64,000 nucleotides of DNA from CAZOGW01 sp964579415 (lineage in GTDB: Bacteria > Actinomycetota > Acidimicrobiia > Spongiisociales > UBA5794). Location of the stretch: the NCBI GenBank assembly GCA_964579415.1, contig CAZOGW010000003.1, forward strand, positions 8,849 through 72,848, in the 5' to 3' direction. The translations under genes were made by a program, and so were the position numbers. The first letter of the stretch is position 1. The number at the start of each line of letters is the position of its first letter. A model generated the notes under the pieces. It saw only the letters and a list, made by a program, of their open reading frames with translations. It did not search any database and had not been told where the DNA came from. Positions 8,590 through 16,785 of this stretch are shown piece by piece.

Positions 8590-9706
8590 CGACAATCCCG
8601 GGCTGTTCGACCTGACCGGATCCGAGCAGGCGCACGGCCGGTTCGAGCCGGCGCGGCTCACCCAGGCCCGTGCCCGCCGCGGGTTGAGCAAAACGGACCT
8701 GGCCGCTGAGGTCGGAGTCTCGGCCTCGGCGGTGGGGCAGTACGAGGCAGGAGTGAACTCGCCTCGGCCCGACGTGGTGAACCGCTTGGCGCGCGCACTT
8801 ACGGTGCGCGCGGAGTTCTTCAACGTCGGACGCCCGCTGGCGCGCGTCGACACCGTCCACGCGCATTTCCGCAGCCTGCGTTCGGCACGCGTCAGCGACC
8901 GCCAGAAGGCTCTGGCAACAGCGACCTTGGTCTGGGAACTGACGTTCGCCCTCGAGCGCTACGTCAGGCTGCCAGATGTCGACCTGCCCGTCCTCCCCGC
9001 CGGCACGCCGCCGCCGGTGGCCGCAGCTGCACTCCGCGAGCACTGGGCCTTGCCGGACGGTCCGGTCAAGCACCTGGTCGCCACTGCGGAGGCTCACGGC
9101 GTAGTCGTCGCGGTGCGTCCTCTTCGCGAGATCGACGCCGTGGACGCCTTCTCGGTTGTTATCGTCGAGCGGCCGATCATCATCACGACGCCTCGCCGAA
9201 GCGAGAACGTGTTCCGGCACCGCTTCTCGATCGCGCACGAGATCGGGCATCTCCTCCTGCATCGCGACACAGAGGAGTACAGCGCCGTGATCGAGAAGGA
9301 GGCCGACGAGTTCGCTGCCGCCTTCCTGACGCCGGCGGCCCCCATGGACGCGGCGTTGCCACAGCGGCTCGACCTTTCGGCACTGGACCGGCTCGGCAGG
9401 ACATGGGGCGTGTCGCCGCATTCGCTCGTGCGTCGAATGGTCGAGCGCGGTCGTACTACGGAGTCGTCGGCGCGACGGGCTTACCAGCGCCTGGCCGCCG
9501 CTGACGATCCGCTGTCTGACCCGACCAGCGCGTACCCGGGGGAGATGCCATCGCTGCTGAAGAAGGCCGCGGAGTTGGCAGGTGAGCATGGCGCGGGAGT
9601 GCCCGCTCTCGCCCAGGCGCTGAAGCTCAGCGCCGCGCAGGTGAGTGATCTGCTCGGCGACGCAGACCACCGCCCGATTCTGCACCTCGTCGGCAGCGAG
9701 GACTGA
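8582..9706 (+). CDS. XRE-family HTH regulator fused to ImmA/IrrE metallopeptidase
   Basis: The protein has 374 residues. Residues ~22-80 form an XRE helix-turn-helix (LTQARARRGLSKTDLAAEVG, VSASAVGQYEAGVNSPRPDV). Residues ~205-250 carry the zinc peptidase signature RFSIAHEIGHLLLH (HEXXH at 219-223) and IEKEADEFAAAFL with the likely third ligand Glu240. This HTH+ImmA architecture is known in phage ImmA/ImmR-type and antitoxin-like regulators that cleave a repressor or partner. The gene overlaps the upstream unknown gene by 8 bp and ends 5 bp before the helicase gene, so it probably regulates this three-gene unit. Confidence 0.9.
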   Translation: MRDDNPGLFDLTGSEQAHGRFEPARLTQARARRGLSKTDLAAEVGVSASAVGQYEAGVNSPRPDVVNRLARALTVRAEFFNVGRPLARVDTVHAHFRSLRSARVSDRQKALATATLVWELTFALERYVRLPDVDLPVLPAGTPPPVAAAALREHWALPDGPVKHLVATAEAHGVVVAVRPLREIDAVDAFSVVIVERPIIITTPRRSENVFRHRFSIAHEIGHLLLHRDTEEYSAVIEKEADEFAAAFLTPAAPMDAALPQRLDLSALDRLGRTWGVSPHSLVRRMVERGRTTESSARRAYQRLAAADDPLSDPTSAYPGEMPSLLKKAAELAGEHGAGVPALAQALKLSAAQVSDLLGDADHRPILHLVGSED

Positions 9707-9711
9707 CCGCT

Positions 9712-12453
9712 GTGGCGTCGGTGCAGAAGCAGGTGCAGAGCGCCGACGGCGTGATCTGCCAGAGCATCGCCAGTCTGGATGGCCACCGTGGCTTCGTCTC
9801 CCAGACCGTCCTCGCGCAGCTCCGAAACCTGGTCGAGGGCCTCATCGTCTGGGCGTGCCTCGAAGATCCGGCAGCCGAGTTCCACTACGACCAGGTGGGG
9901 TCGGCGCTGGTCGAGGTCAAGGCGAAGGCGAAGTTCCGCCTGCTCGGCAGGTTCCACAACCTGCTCCAGGCCAGCACCTCGCACTACACGCTGGACGGGG
10001 ATCCGTCCGAGCGCCTGATGCTCAAGTACTACGAGTACCTGCTACGCACGCGCGATCTCGCGCTGAAGCAGTTCGGCATCGCGATCCTTCGCAACCTTGA
10101 GCTGTTCCCAGTGGATCTCGACCCGTCCCTGCGCGAGTACCACGAGAAGATCGCGGAGCGCATCGAGGCAGTCCGGGGGACGCCGACGGAGCCTCGCCGC
10201 GAGCGCTACTACGTCCACAGCTCGCGACCGCTCTTCGTCGGTGGCCGGATCTACTACGAAGTCACGCTTTCGCTCGCCCACGACTGGAGGAGCAAGTTCG
10301 ACCGCACGATCGCGTTCACCGACGTCGATATGTCCGACAAGTACGCGGCGTACCTGTACCTGTCAAGCGAATCGATCACCGTGCTCGGCCAGACCATGCC
10401 AATCCTGATCATCCGTGCCTGGGAGGTCTCGATCCGCCCGTGCGAGCTCAAGAACTTCGCCCGCATCTTCGGCCAGGAGTCGCGAATCCAGTCGAGCCAC
10501 ACCGAATACCGCAACCTGATGCGGTATTTGACGACGACCCGCTCCAGCCTCCTTGATCTCGTCGATATGGCCGACGCGAGCTACAACCAGATCCGCGCGT
10601 GGGCTCTCCGTGACTCGCGCGGATCGGCGGCGTTCTTCCCCGCGCTCGACCAGGCCCGGGAGATCATCCGCGCGAACCGCCCAGGCTCGCGCGTGCTGCG
10701 GTACCTGATGCTTCAGATGCGCAACCAGGTCATCAAGGCTCAATCCGACGCGACACCCTGCAGCTGGCTGTCAAATCTGCGGCTGTCATGGAGCTGTCGG
10801 CCGTTCGACACTATGCCCTTCTGCACCTCACCGCGTGGACACAACCCACGCTTCGCTGACCTCGCGGACAGCCTGGATGCAACCGGCCGTGAGCACGAAC
10901 TGCTGGCACGCCGAGTGAGGACCAACGTCGAGCAGCACGGCGCGATCTACACCCCGGCCGGGGAGCTTGAAGATCTCGGCGACGTGGACCAGCTGATCGC
11001 CAAGCACAACCGCCTCCTGCCGCCGACCGACCGGCACGCCCCTCGGAAGCTCAAGCACGAGAACGGGCACGTGTTCATCGTCGGCTACGAAGACGACACT
11101 GTCGCGATCATCGAGAAGCTGCAGGAGGCCGCCGGCGAGGGCCTCGACCGGCATGCCGACGACGTGCAGGACTGGTTGGACGCGAACCCGGGCATGATCG
11201 ACGACCCCTCGAAGGCCGAGGCTCTGAAGGCCCTCTTCGAGCAGTCGAACGTCGCCCTCGTCGTCGGAGCAGCCGGCACGGGCAAGTCGACCATGGTGAA
11301 CCACATCGCCAACTACTTCTCTCCCAAGAGCAAGCTCTTCCTCGCACACACGAACCCGGCCGTCGACAACCTGAAGCGACGCGTCGACGCGCCCAATACC
11401 GACTTCAGCACGATCACCAGTCATGTCAAGAAGAGTGAGGACTTCGGCTCCACCTACGACGTGCTGGTCATCGATGAGTGCAGCACCGTCGACAACGCGA
11501 GCCTGCTGAAGGTGCTCAACTGCACCACGTTCGATCTGCTCGTGCTCGTCGGCGATGTCTACCAGATCGAGTCGATCCAGTTCGGCAATTGGTTCAGCCT
11601 CGCCCGCTCGTACATCCCGGAAGGCTCAACGTTCGAGCTCACAAAGCCGTTCCGAACTGACAATGCTGAGCTGCTCACGCTGTGGCACAGAGTGCGCAAC
11701 CTAGATGATCGAATCGAGGAATCGCTGTCGAAGAACGGCTACTCGATGGTGCTGGGCGAGGATTTGTTCACGCGCCGGAGCGACGACGAGATCGTTCTCT
11801 GTCTGAACTACGACGGCCTTTACGGCATCAACAACGTCAACCGCTTCCTGCAGGCGGGCAACCCAAGCCCAGCCGTCGCCTGGGGGGAGTCGCTCTACAA
11901 GGTCGGCGATCCCGTGCTATTCAACGAGACTGACCGATTCCGGCCCGTCATCTTCAACAACATGAAGGGCACGATCGCCGCCATCGATCGCGCGCCCGGA
12001 CGGATCACGTTCGACGTCGACCTCGAACGAGAGGTCACCCCAGGCGAAGTGGCCTGGACAGAACTGCGCTGGATGGCGGGGTCGACAGTCCAGTTCGATG
12101 TCTACGAGCGCGCGAACAGCGACGAGGACGATGACACGCTCAACACCCTCATCCCGTTCCAGACCGCGTACGCGGTGTCGATCCACAAAGCCCAAGGCCT
12201 CGAGTACGACTCGGTCAAGGTCGTCATCACCGATGCCAACCAGGAGCGGATCTCTCACAACATCTTCTACACGGCGATAACCCGAGCACGCCGGCGGCTC
12301 GGGATTTTCTGGACCCCGGAGACGCAGCAGAGGATCCTCAGCCGGCTCGCCGTACGAGAGAACACGAAGGACGAGAGCCTGCTGAGGGCCCGGCGCGGTG
12401 TGACTCCACTCGCTGGTCGGCAAAGGCGGCAGAAGGGGCGGCCGTCGGTGTAG
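9712..12453 (+). CDS. SF1 (UvrD/RecD-like) helicase with large unknown N-terminal domain
   Basis: The protein has 913 residues from GTG 9712. Residues 1-~470 lack known motifs; the first ~150 are helical and HEPN-like in feel (LRNLVEGLIVWACLEDP, YYEYLLRTRDLALKQFG). The C-terminal half is an SF1 helicase: Walker A GAAGTGKST near residue 520, motif II YDVLVIDECSTVDN near 583, VGDVYQIESIQFG (motif III), ELTKPFRTDN (motif IV), AYAVSIHKAQGLEYDSVKVV (motif V) and FYTAITRARRRLGIFW (motif VI). It follows the XRE-ImmA gene by 5 bp. A helicase under an ImmA-type regulator, beside a nuclease-like ATPase gene, suggests a defence effector; the N-terminal domain is the likely novelty. Confidence 0.85.
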   Translation: MASVQKQVQSADGVICQSIASLDGHRGFVSQTVLAQLRNLVEGLIVWACLEDPAAEFHYDQVGSALVEVKAKAKFRLLGRFHNLLQASTSHYTLDGDPSERLMLKYYEYLLRTRDLALKQFGIAILRNLELFPVDLDPSLREYHEKIAERIEAVRGTPTEPRRERYYVHSSRPLFVGGRIYYEVTLSLAHDWRSKFDRTIAFTDVDMSDKYAAYLYLSSESITVLGQTMPILIIRAWEVSIRPCELKNFARIFGQESRIQSSHTEYRNLMRYLTTTRSSLLDLVDMADASYNQIRAWALRDSRGSAAFFPALDQAREIIRANRPGSRVLRYLMLQMRNQVIKAQSDATPCSWLSNLRLSWSCRPFDTMPFCTSPRGHNPRFADLADSLDATGREHELLARRVRTNVEQHGAIYTPAGELEDLGDVDQLIAKHNRLLPPTDRHAPRKLKHENGHVFIVGYEDDTVAIIEKLQEAAGEGLDRHADDVQDWLDANPGMIDDPSKAEALKALFEQSNVALVVGAAGTGKSTMVNHIANYFSPKSKLFLAHTNPAVDNLKRRVDAPNTDFSTITSHVKKSEDFGSTYDVLVIDECSTVDNASLLKVLNCTTFDLLVLVGDVYQIESIQFGNWFSLARSYIPEGSTFELTKPFRTDNAELLTLWHRVRNLDDRIEESLSKNGYSMVLGEDLFTRRSDDEIVLCLNYDGLYGINNVNRFLQAGNPSPAVAWGESLYKVGDPVLFNETDRFRPVIFNNMKGTIAAIDRAPGRITFDVDLEREVTPGEVAWTELRWMAGSTVQFDVYERANSDEDDDTLNTLIPFQTAYAVSIHKAQGLEYDSVKVVITDANQERISHNIFYTAITRARRRLGIFWTPETQQRILSRLAVRENTKDESLLRARRGVTPLAGRQRRQKGRPSV

Positions 12454-13170
12454 ACGTCAGGGCAGGCTCCGGCCCCGAGTAACCTTCGCGATGGGTGTGC
12501 GATCGACCACCCGTTCCCGCTGATCAATGTCGTGATCGACCTGGCCCGGACCGATGCAATGCCCAGGCTGGGACCGTGGACGACCTGCGCGATGGCCCGA
12601 CCCGCTGATGCGCGCCCGCCGGTGGGCGCCCTGCCCTGTTCAGGCACCCACTGGGCCGGCATGGGCAGAGCCACTGGTCACAGATTGCCTTGGAGTGGGT
12701 GCGGGCCGGCCGGCCGTCGATCGCAGGTGCTGTGCGATCCGTGGGTGCTGTAGCGGACAGAGAGATCCGTAGCGGCGGCGTAGCGGGTCTGGTGGCCGGT
12801 GGCCGCTACACCCTTGGGGTCCACGGCTCAAGGGCCGCAACCGGTTCGCCGGGACAGATCGAGCACGACCGGGGCCGCGGGGGCGGTGCCCAGCGCCGCC
12901 ATTCTGCCCGTCCTGCAACGGCTCCGAGCGGCCAGCGCGGACGTGTAGCGCGTGTAGCGCCTGGTGGGGGGCAAGGGCGAGGACCCGGGGATACGGGAGC
13001 ACCCAGGGGCAGTTGGGGCGATCACCCAGTACGCGCCTCGACTGCTGGCCCGGGTCGCCACCGTGTAGCGCGACAGCTTCACCCGATTCCTGCCCGTGAG
13101 CGTCCTTGCCGGGCCCACCAGTGGCACCCGCGGCGAGGATCGGCCCCCGGCGGGCCTTCGCGGTGGCCCA
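12454..13170. other. Gene-free stretch with partial att-arm motif and short repeats
   Basis: No credible gene is seen in these ~720 bp; the ORFs on both strands are compositionally random. It holds one partial copy of the arm motif (CTGGTCACAGATTG at ~12673) and three copies of GTGTAGCG (12943, 12952, 13063). It precedes the attachment-site repeat and may be the eroded end of an earlier integrated element. Confidence 0.45.
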
Positions 13171-13328
13171 CTGGTCACACTTTGGTCACAAACGCCTACG
13201 CAATAGGTGCCACAGAGGGCACCCAATGGAATTTCGTGAGCACGGAACGCACCGTATGGACGCGGTAACACCGATCTCACTTCTCTTGTAAACAGGTGGT
13301 TCCCGGTTCGAGTCCGGGCGTCGGCTCC
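13171..13328 (+). repeat. Direct repeat copy A / attachment site with tRNA-Thr 3' end
   Basis: This copy matches 63847-64000 with no length change. Both read CTGGTCACA..TTGGTCACAAACGCCTA, then a variable ~20 bp, then CAATGGAATTTCGTGAGCAC and GAACGCAC, GTATGGACG, GTAACACCGATCTCACTTCT and CTTGTAAACAGGTGG, ending in the T-arm and acceptor strand of a tRNA. This is the structure expected of att sites of an element that integrates into the 3' half of tRNA-Thr. The two copies bound ~50.7 kb, including an integrase remnant at 15.8-16.5 kb. Confidence 0.8.
13284..13328 (+). pseudogene. tRNA-Thr(TGT) 3' half (att core)
   Basis: The anticodon loop CTTGTAA (anticodon TGT), variable region, T-arm CCCGG-TTCGAGT-CCGGG, and acceptor strand CGTCGGC followed by TCC are present. 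No 5' half (acceptor GCCGACG or a D-arm TAGCTCAG) occurs upstream, and the 5' anticodon stem does not pair properly, so this is not a functional tRNA but the 3' fragment regenerated at an integration site. Confidence 0.75.
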
Positions 13329-13384
13329 GTATCGTCGCAGGTCAGAGGCATGTTGCGGCTCGTGAGTGGCCACCGTCTGGGGGT

Positions 13385-13412
13385 CCTTGGTCACAGATTG
13401 GTCACAAACGCT
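13385..13412 (+). repeat. Integrase arm-type repeat, further copy
   Basis: CTTGGTCACAGATTGGTCACAAACGC here repeats the motif at 13171 and 63847. Each copy contains two tandem TTGGTCACA-like half sites. The arrangement next to a tRNA-derived core fits arm-type binding sites for a tyrosine integrase or its excisionase. Confidence 0.6.
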
Positions 13413-13623
13413 CTGGGATGGAGCGCCCTCGATGGACCGTTTGAGGTCCTGGGGACAGGCGAAGGTCGGTGCGCGAAGAACGACGCGCACACCTGGTCGG
13501 GTCTACTTGACCCCGTTCATGATGGGGCGGCACACATCTGCTCCTGGGCCGTCTTGTCGGACCCCGCGGCTAGGCTCGTAGGACCATCCGTGCGTCGCCA
13601 CAGCTAGGACGGGAGTCAAGTCA
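13413..13623. other. Leader region of tcmP-like gene
   Basis: About 210 bp precede ATG 13624. The spacing to a GGGAG ribosome binding site is good, and a TTGACC near 13508 could be a -35 element, but no convincing -10 box follows at the usual distance. No gene is seen. Confidence 0.35.
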
Positions 13624-14733
13624 ATGGGGGTCCTCTGGCCTCTCGAGCCTCACACGGAGGCCAAGCACCGTCTCTACAAGAGATACCTGGACGCGTGGTT
13701 CCCCATCTTCCTGCAGCAGGGGTGGGTCGATCGGGTGACCTACGTCGATGCGTTCGCCGGGCCTGGTGAGTATGAGGGCGGCGAGGAGGGCTCGCCGTTG
13801 TTCGCGATCGACCGCCTGCTCCACCATGAGGCTCGTCAGCGCATGAACCTCACTCGCAATCGCGTCACGATGCTCTTCATCGAGGGTGACCAGGCCCGGC
13901 ACAAGCACCTGACCGACCTGCTTCTGGCGCGGTTCGGCCCCCTTGATCGGCTACCTGTCACGGTGATCGTGATGCAGGGCCGCGCCGAGCTGGACACGCT
14001 GCCACTCCTGACCCAAACCGGGGCGTGGGGCTCCCCAATCCTCGCCATCTTCGACAGCTGGGGGAACGTAGGCGTCCCCTGGGAGCACTTGCAGGCGATC
14101 GCTGCTAACCCATCCAGCGAGGCCATCGTGACGTTCGGCGCGAACTGGTTCAGCCGCCGCGAGCGTGAAGAGCCACGGAAGTTGGATGTCGTGTTCGGCG
14201 GCTCCCAGCACTGGACCGCCAGCGACAAGGCGCTGCAGCCAAGCGACCGCTGGCGGTTCTGGCTCGAGACATACCGCGCCGCCATGCTCCGAGCTGGGTT
14301 CGACTACTGCCTGCCTTTTCAGGTTGTCCCCCACACGGGCCAGCCCTTGGATCTGGTCTTTGGGACCGGGCACCATCGGGCTGTCGAGGCCTTCAAGGAT
14401 GCGATGTGGAATGTCGATCGCTCGGACGGAATGCGGTTCAGCGATCCCCGAACCACGATCGCCAAGGAGGCCGCCATGGCAGCCGTACAGCCCACCCTCT
14501 TTGAAGATCCCGACTCCCCCGACGCCGAACTGCTCGGCTTCGTGGCAGACAGCCTCCAGGATGGGCCGAAGTCACTGGAGAACGTCCGGGACTTCCTGTT
14601 GCGCGAGACCGCGCGTTGGCTCCCGAAGCATGCAAAGGAAGCAGTGCAGTACCTGATCGACGAGGGCCGCGTTGTGCGGGATCCTGCCACCGGTCGACTC
14701 ACAAGGACAAGCGTTCTGCGCTTGGTGGGCTAG
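13624..14733 (+). CDS. tcmP: Three-Cys-motif partner protein TcmP
   Basis: The protein has 369 residues, with ATG preceded by GGGAG. The N-terminus MGVLWPLEPHTEAKHRLYKRYLDAW followed by RVTYVDAFAGPGEYEGGEEGSP (about residues 36-58) is the TcmP signature, a methyltransferase-like Rossmann core, with LFIEGD and LAIFDSWGN further on. The C-terminal ~70 residues (VRDFLLRETARWLPKHAKEAVQYLIDEGRVV) look like a winged helix. TcmP is known as the partner of the three-Cys-motif (Gp37/Gp68, DUF5131) protein, and that partner is encoded convergently right next to it with a 4-bp overlap of the stops. The pair's biochemical role is unproven; phage and defence contexts are usual. Confidence 0.9.
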   Translation: MGVLWPLEPHTEAKHRLYKRYLDAWFPIFLQQGWVDRVTYVDAFAGPGEYEGGEEGSPLFAIDRLLHHEARQRMNLTRNRVTMLFIEGDQARHKHLTDLLLARFGPLDRLPVTVIVMQGRAELDTLPLLTQTGAWGSPILAIFDSWGNVGVPWEHLQAIAANPSSEAIVTFGANWFSRREREEPRKLDVVFGGSQHWTASDKALQPSDRWRFWLETYRAAMLRAGFDYCLPFQVVPHTGQPLDLVFGTGHHRAVEAFKDAMWNVDRSDGMRFSDPRTTIAKEAAMAAVQPTLFEDPDSPDAELLGFVADSLQDGPKSLENVRDFLLRETARWLPKHAKEAVQYLIDEGRVVRDPATGRLTRTSVLRLVG

Positions 14734-15473
14734 CTGGCAAGTTCGGGCATCTCGTCCCACGTGCGGCCGTCGAGTTCACGGCCTCCACTCTTGGATCGAA
14801 TCCCGCCCCACTGCTTGAAGAAGAAGGGAGTGCGCGCCGCGACGCACTGATCGCGGATGTCCCGGATCCATTCAGGTTCGACGGGCCGGGCGCTGAACCC
14901 GCTCTCGCCACCAGCGATGACCCAGTCGACGCCATCGAGGGGGAGTTCCGGGAGCTCGTTCAGCAGCGGCTCACACGAAAGGAAACGCACCGCTGCTGGT
15001 ACCTTCGCCAGATCGTGGATCCGGTCGTAGTGGTCGGGCGACTCGACGCTCACACCCATCCACACGTTGCTGGGCCACTCGAGCTTGTCAGCGATCCTGG
15101 TCAGCCGGTGGGCCCGCTTCGTTAGGACTTGGTAAGTGTGGTGGGGAGTGTCGGCCATGACCGCGAACACCTGCTGGATGAAGTCCATCCCGACCCGAGC
15201 ATGGAACAGGTCGCTCATCGAGTTCACGAAGACCACCCGTGGTCGTTTCCACGAGTACGGGATGAGGAGCGCATCGGGGTGAGCGGTCACGCCGAAGCCG
15301 GGTCCACTGGTACGCGCGTCGCCGTCGTTCTGGTACTTGGGATTACCCATTGCCTTAAGTCGCTTCGCGAGCGTGAGCGCGTAGCAGTTGTCACATCCTG
15401 CGGAGACACGGTCACACCCGGTCGTTGGGTTCCAGGTGGCCTCCGTCCACTCAATCGCACTCTTGTCGCCCAT
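14730..15473 (-). CDS. Phage Gp37/Gp68 (DUF5131) three-Cys-motif protein
   Basis: The protein has 247 residues and begins MGDKSAIEWTEATWNPTTGC. The three cysteines lie at residues 20, 27 and 30 (C-X6-C-X2-C, CDRVSAGCDNCYA), resembling a radical-SAM-like cluster site. Also present are VVFVNSMSDLFH, YQVLTKRAHR, WMGVSVES, RFLSCEPLL, DWVIAGGESG and TPFFFKQWGG, all canonical for this phage-derived family. It is convergent with tcmP. Its substrate is unknown; the family is annotated after mycobacteriophage Gp37/Gp68. Confidence 0.92.
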   Translation of the reverse strand: MGDKSAIEWTEATWNPTTGCDRVSAGCDNCYALTLAKRLKAMGNPKYQNDGDARTSGPGFGVTAHPDALLIPYSWKRPRVVFVNSMSDLFHARVGMDFIQQVFAVMADTPHHTYQVLTKRAHRLTRIADKLEWPSNVWMGVSVESPDHYDRIHDLAKVPAAVRFLSCEPLLNELPELPLDGVDWVIAGGESGFSARPVEPEWIRDIRDQCVAARTPFFFKQWGGIRSKSGGRELDGRTWDEMPELAS

Positions 15474-15806
15474 GACCTCACCGTAGTTGGTCGAACATGC
15501 GTTCGATAGTGAGCGCCACTCTGTACCTCACTGGTCTTCTTGGCTTCCGCGCAGAGATTCGTGCGATGACAGCGCGCGGTGGGGTGGATCTTCTCTCGGA
15601 CAAGCCAACACGCGTTGGGCCTGGGGCGCGAGCCGCTCATGTACCCCGCGGCTTGACCTCCCAAGCTGCAGCTGGGCAGTGCGTGCACCAACTCGCGACC
15701 ACCACCCCGCGGAGTGAGTCTTGAGCTGGCGGCCATCGGTGGCCCTGTCCGGGGCCCTGGCAGGGGCGGCGGCGTTTCATCTGGCCCACTTCTGGTGATG
15801 AGGCGG
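15474..15806. other. Intergenic region upstream of Gp37/68 gene
   Basis: About 330 bp lie between the Gp37/68 start and the integrase stop. The integrase frame reads through into this region because of a late frameshift, producing a long but meaningless C-terminal extension. No gene or clear terminator is visible. Confidence 0.4.
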
Positions 15807-16504
15807 TCACAGCACCTCGGCGACTTGTCCAAGTCTCCGGGCATGAGGTGGCTGTAGGTACGGCGCATCGTCTGTTCGTCGTGGCCGTGGTAGGCGGCGA
15901 TGACCTGGTCGGAGATGCCCTTGGAGCGCATCAGGGACACGGAGCTGTGACGGGCCTCGTGGAGGGTCAGCTCCCGCACCTTGGCCTTGCGGCACAGCCT
16001 CTTCCAGTGCTCGGAGTAGAGCCGCGGTCTCATCGGCTCCCCGATTTCGGTGATGGCCAGGTAGCCGTCGGCCACGTGCGCCTCGCCGAGGTGCTCGGCG
16101 TGCTTCGCGCGCATCTCCTTGAGCGCCTCCACGTAGCTGGTGGGGATCGAGAGTTGGCGCGCGCTGTTGTGGCTCTTGGGGTCGCCCTCGGTGACGTTCT
16201 TGGTGTCGACGAGGACGCGGCCGCGGGAGATGGTGACGATCCCATGTTCGAGGTCCACGTCGCTCCAGCGCAGCCCGAGGACCTCGGACCGGCGGAGCCC
16301 GGCCAGGCTCAGCAGCCAGCAGGCGGACAGCCATTCGTCGGCTGCGGCGGACTTGAGTGCGGCGCGCTCCTTGTCGGTGTGCGCAGTCCGCCCGGTGGGG
16401 GCCTCGCCGCGGGGTTTGATCTTGCGCCCGGGGTTGCTGGCCAGGATTGCCCGATCGAGCTCGGCCAGTTTGCCCCTTCGGAGATGGTCCGGAATTCGCT
16501 CCAC
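15807..16504 (-). pseudogene. Tyrosine recombinase/integrase, truncated and frameshifted
   Basis: The catalytic domain is readable: LAGLRRSEVLGLRWSDVD (first Arg), LTLHEARHSSVSLMRSKG (HXXR box), YHGHDEQTMRRTYSHLMP (His and catalytic Tyr). The N-terminal arm- and core-binding domains are missing; a stop lies in frame just upstream (~16553) and no frame there resembles an integrase. Near 15826 one base is lost: the expected ending LDKVAEVL-stop is split between frames. The gene is therefore an inactive remnant. Its position near the tRNA-Thr-derived att repeat fits an integrase of the island, although the tcmP and Gp37/68 genes lie between it and the att site. Confidence 0.85.
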
Positions 16505-16785
16505 TGGTTCCGCGACTTGATGCTTTCGCCGGGGCCGGCTCCGCGTGGAGCATCAGGCTCAGGCGCCCGCTGCTGGCACTTGCCGACCGAGACGGGCGCA
16601 TCCTCGACGGGGTGCTGGCTCCGACGACGTCGGCGGCTGCGGATGTCCTGGACGGGTACACCAGCTGGTGGCGCCGCGGATAGTGACCGCGACATCAGTA
16701 GCCAGGTCGACCGATGTTCCAGCCCCACGCTTCGCGAGCGCCTGCCGTCGCGCTTCCGCCAGGGGCGCCGCCCAATAATCCCAGC

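Noticed and set aside
13261..13330. A functional tRNA-Thr gene.
   Set aside because: No 5' acceptor strand or D-arm; the 5' side of the anticodon stem (ACTTCT) does not pair with ACAGG. It is a 3' fragment.
12828..13490. A 220-residue minus-strand ORF containing two VCDQSVT repeats.
   Set aside because: The repeated peptide is only the translation of the repeated arm-type DNA motif; the remainder has no coding character.
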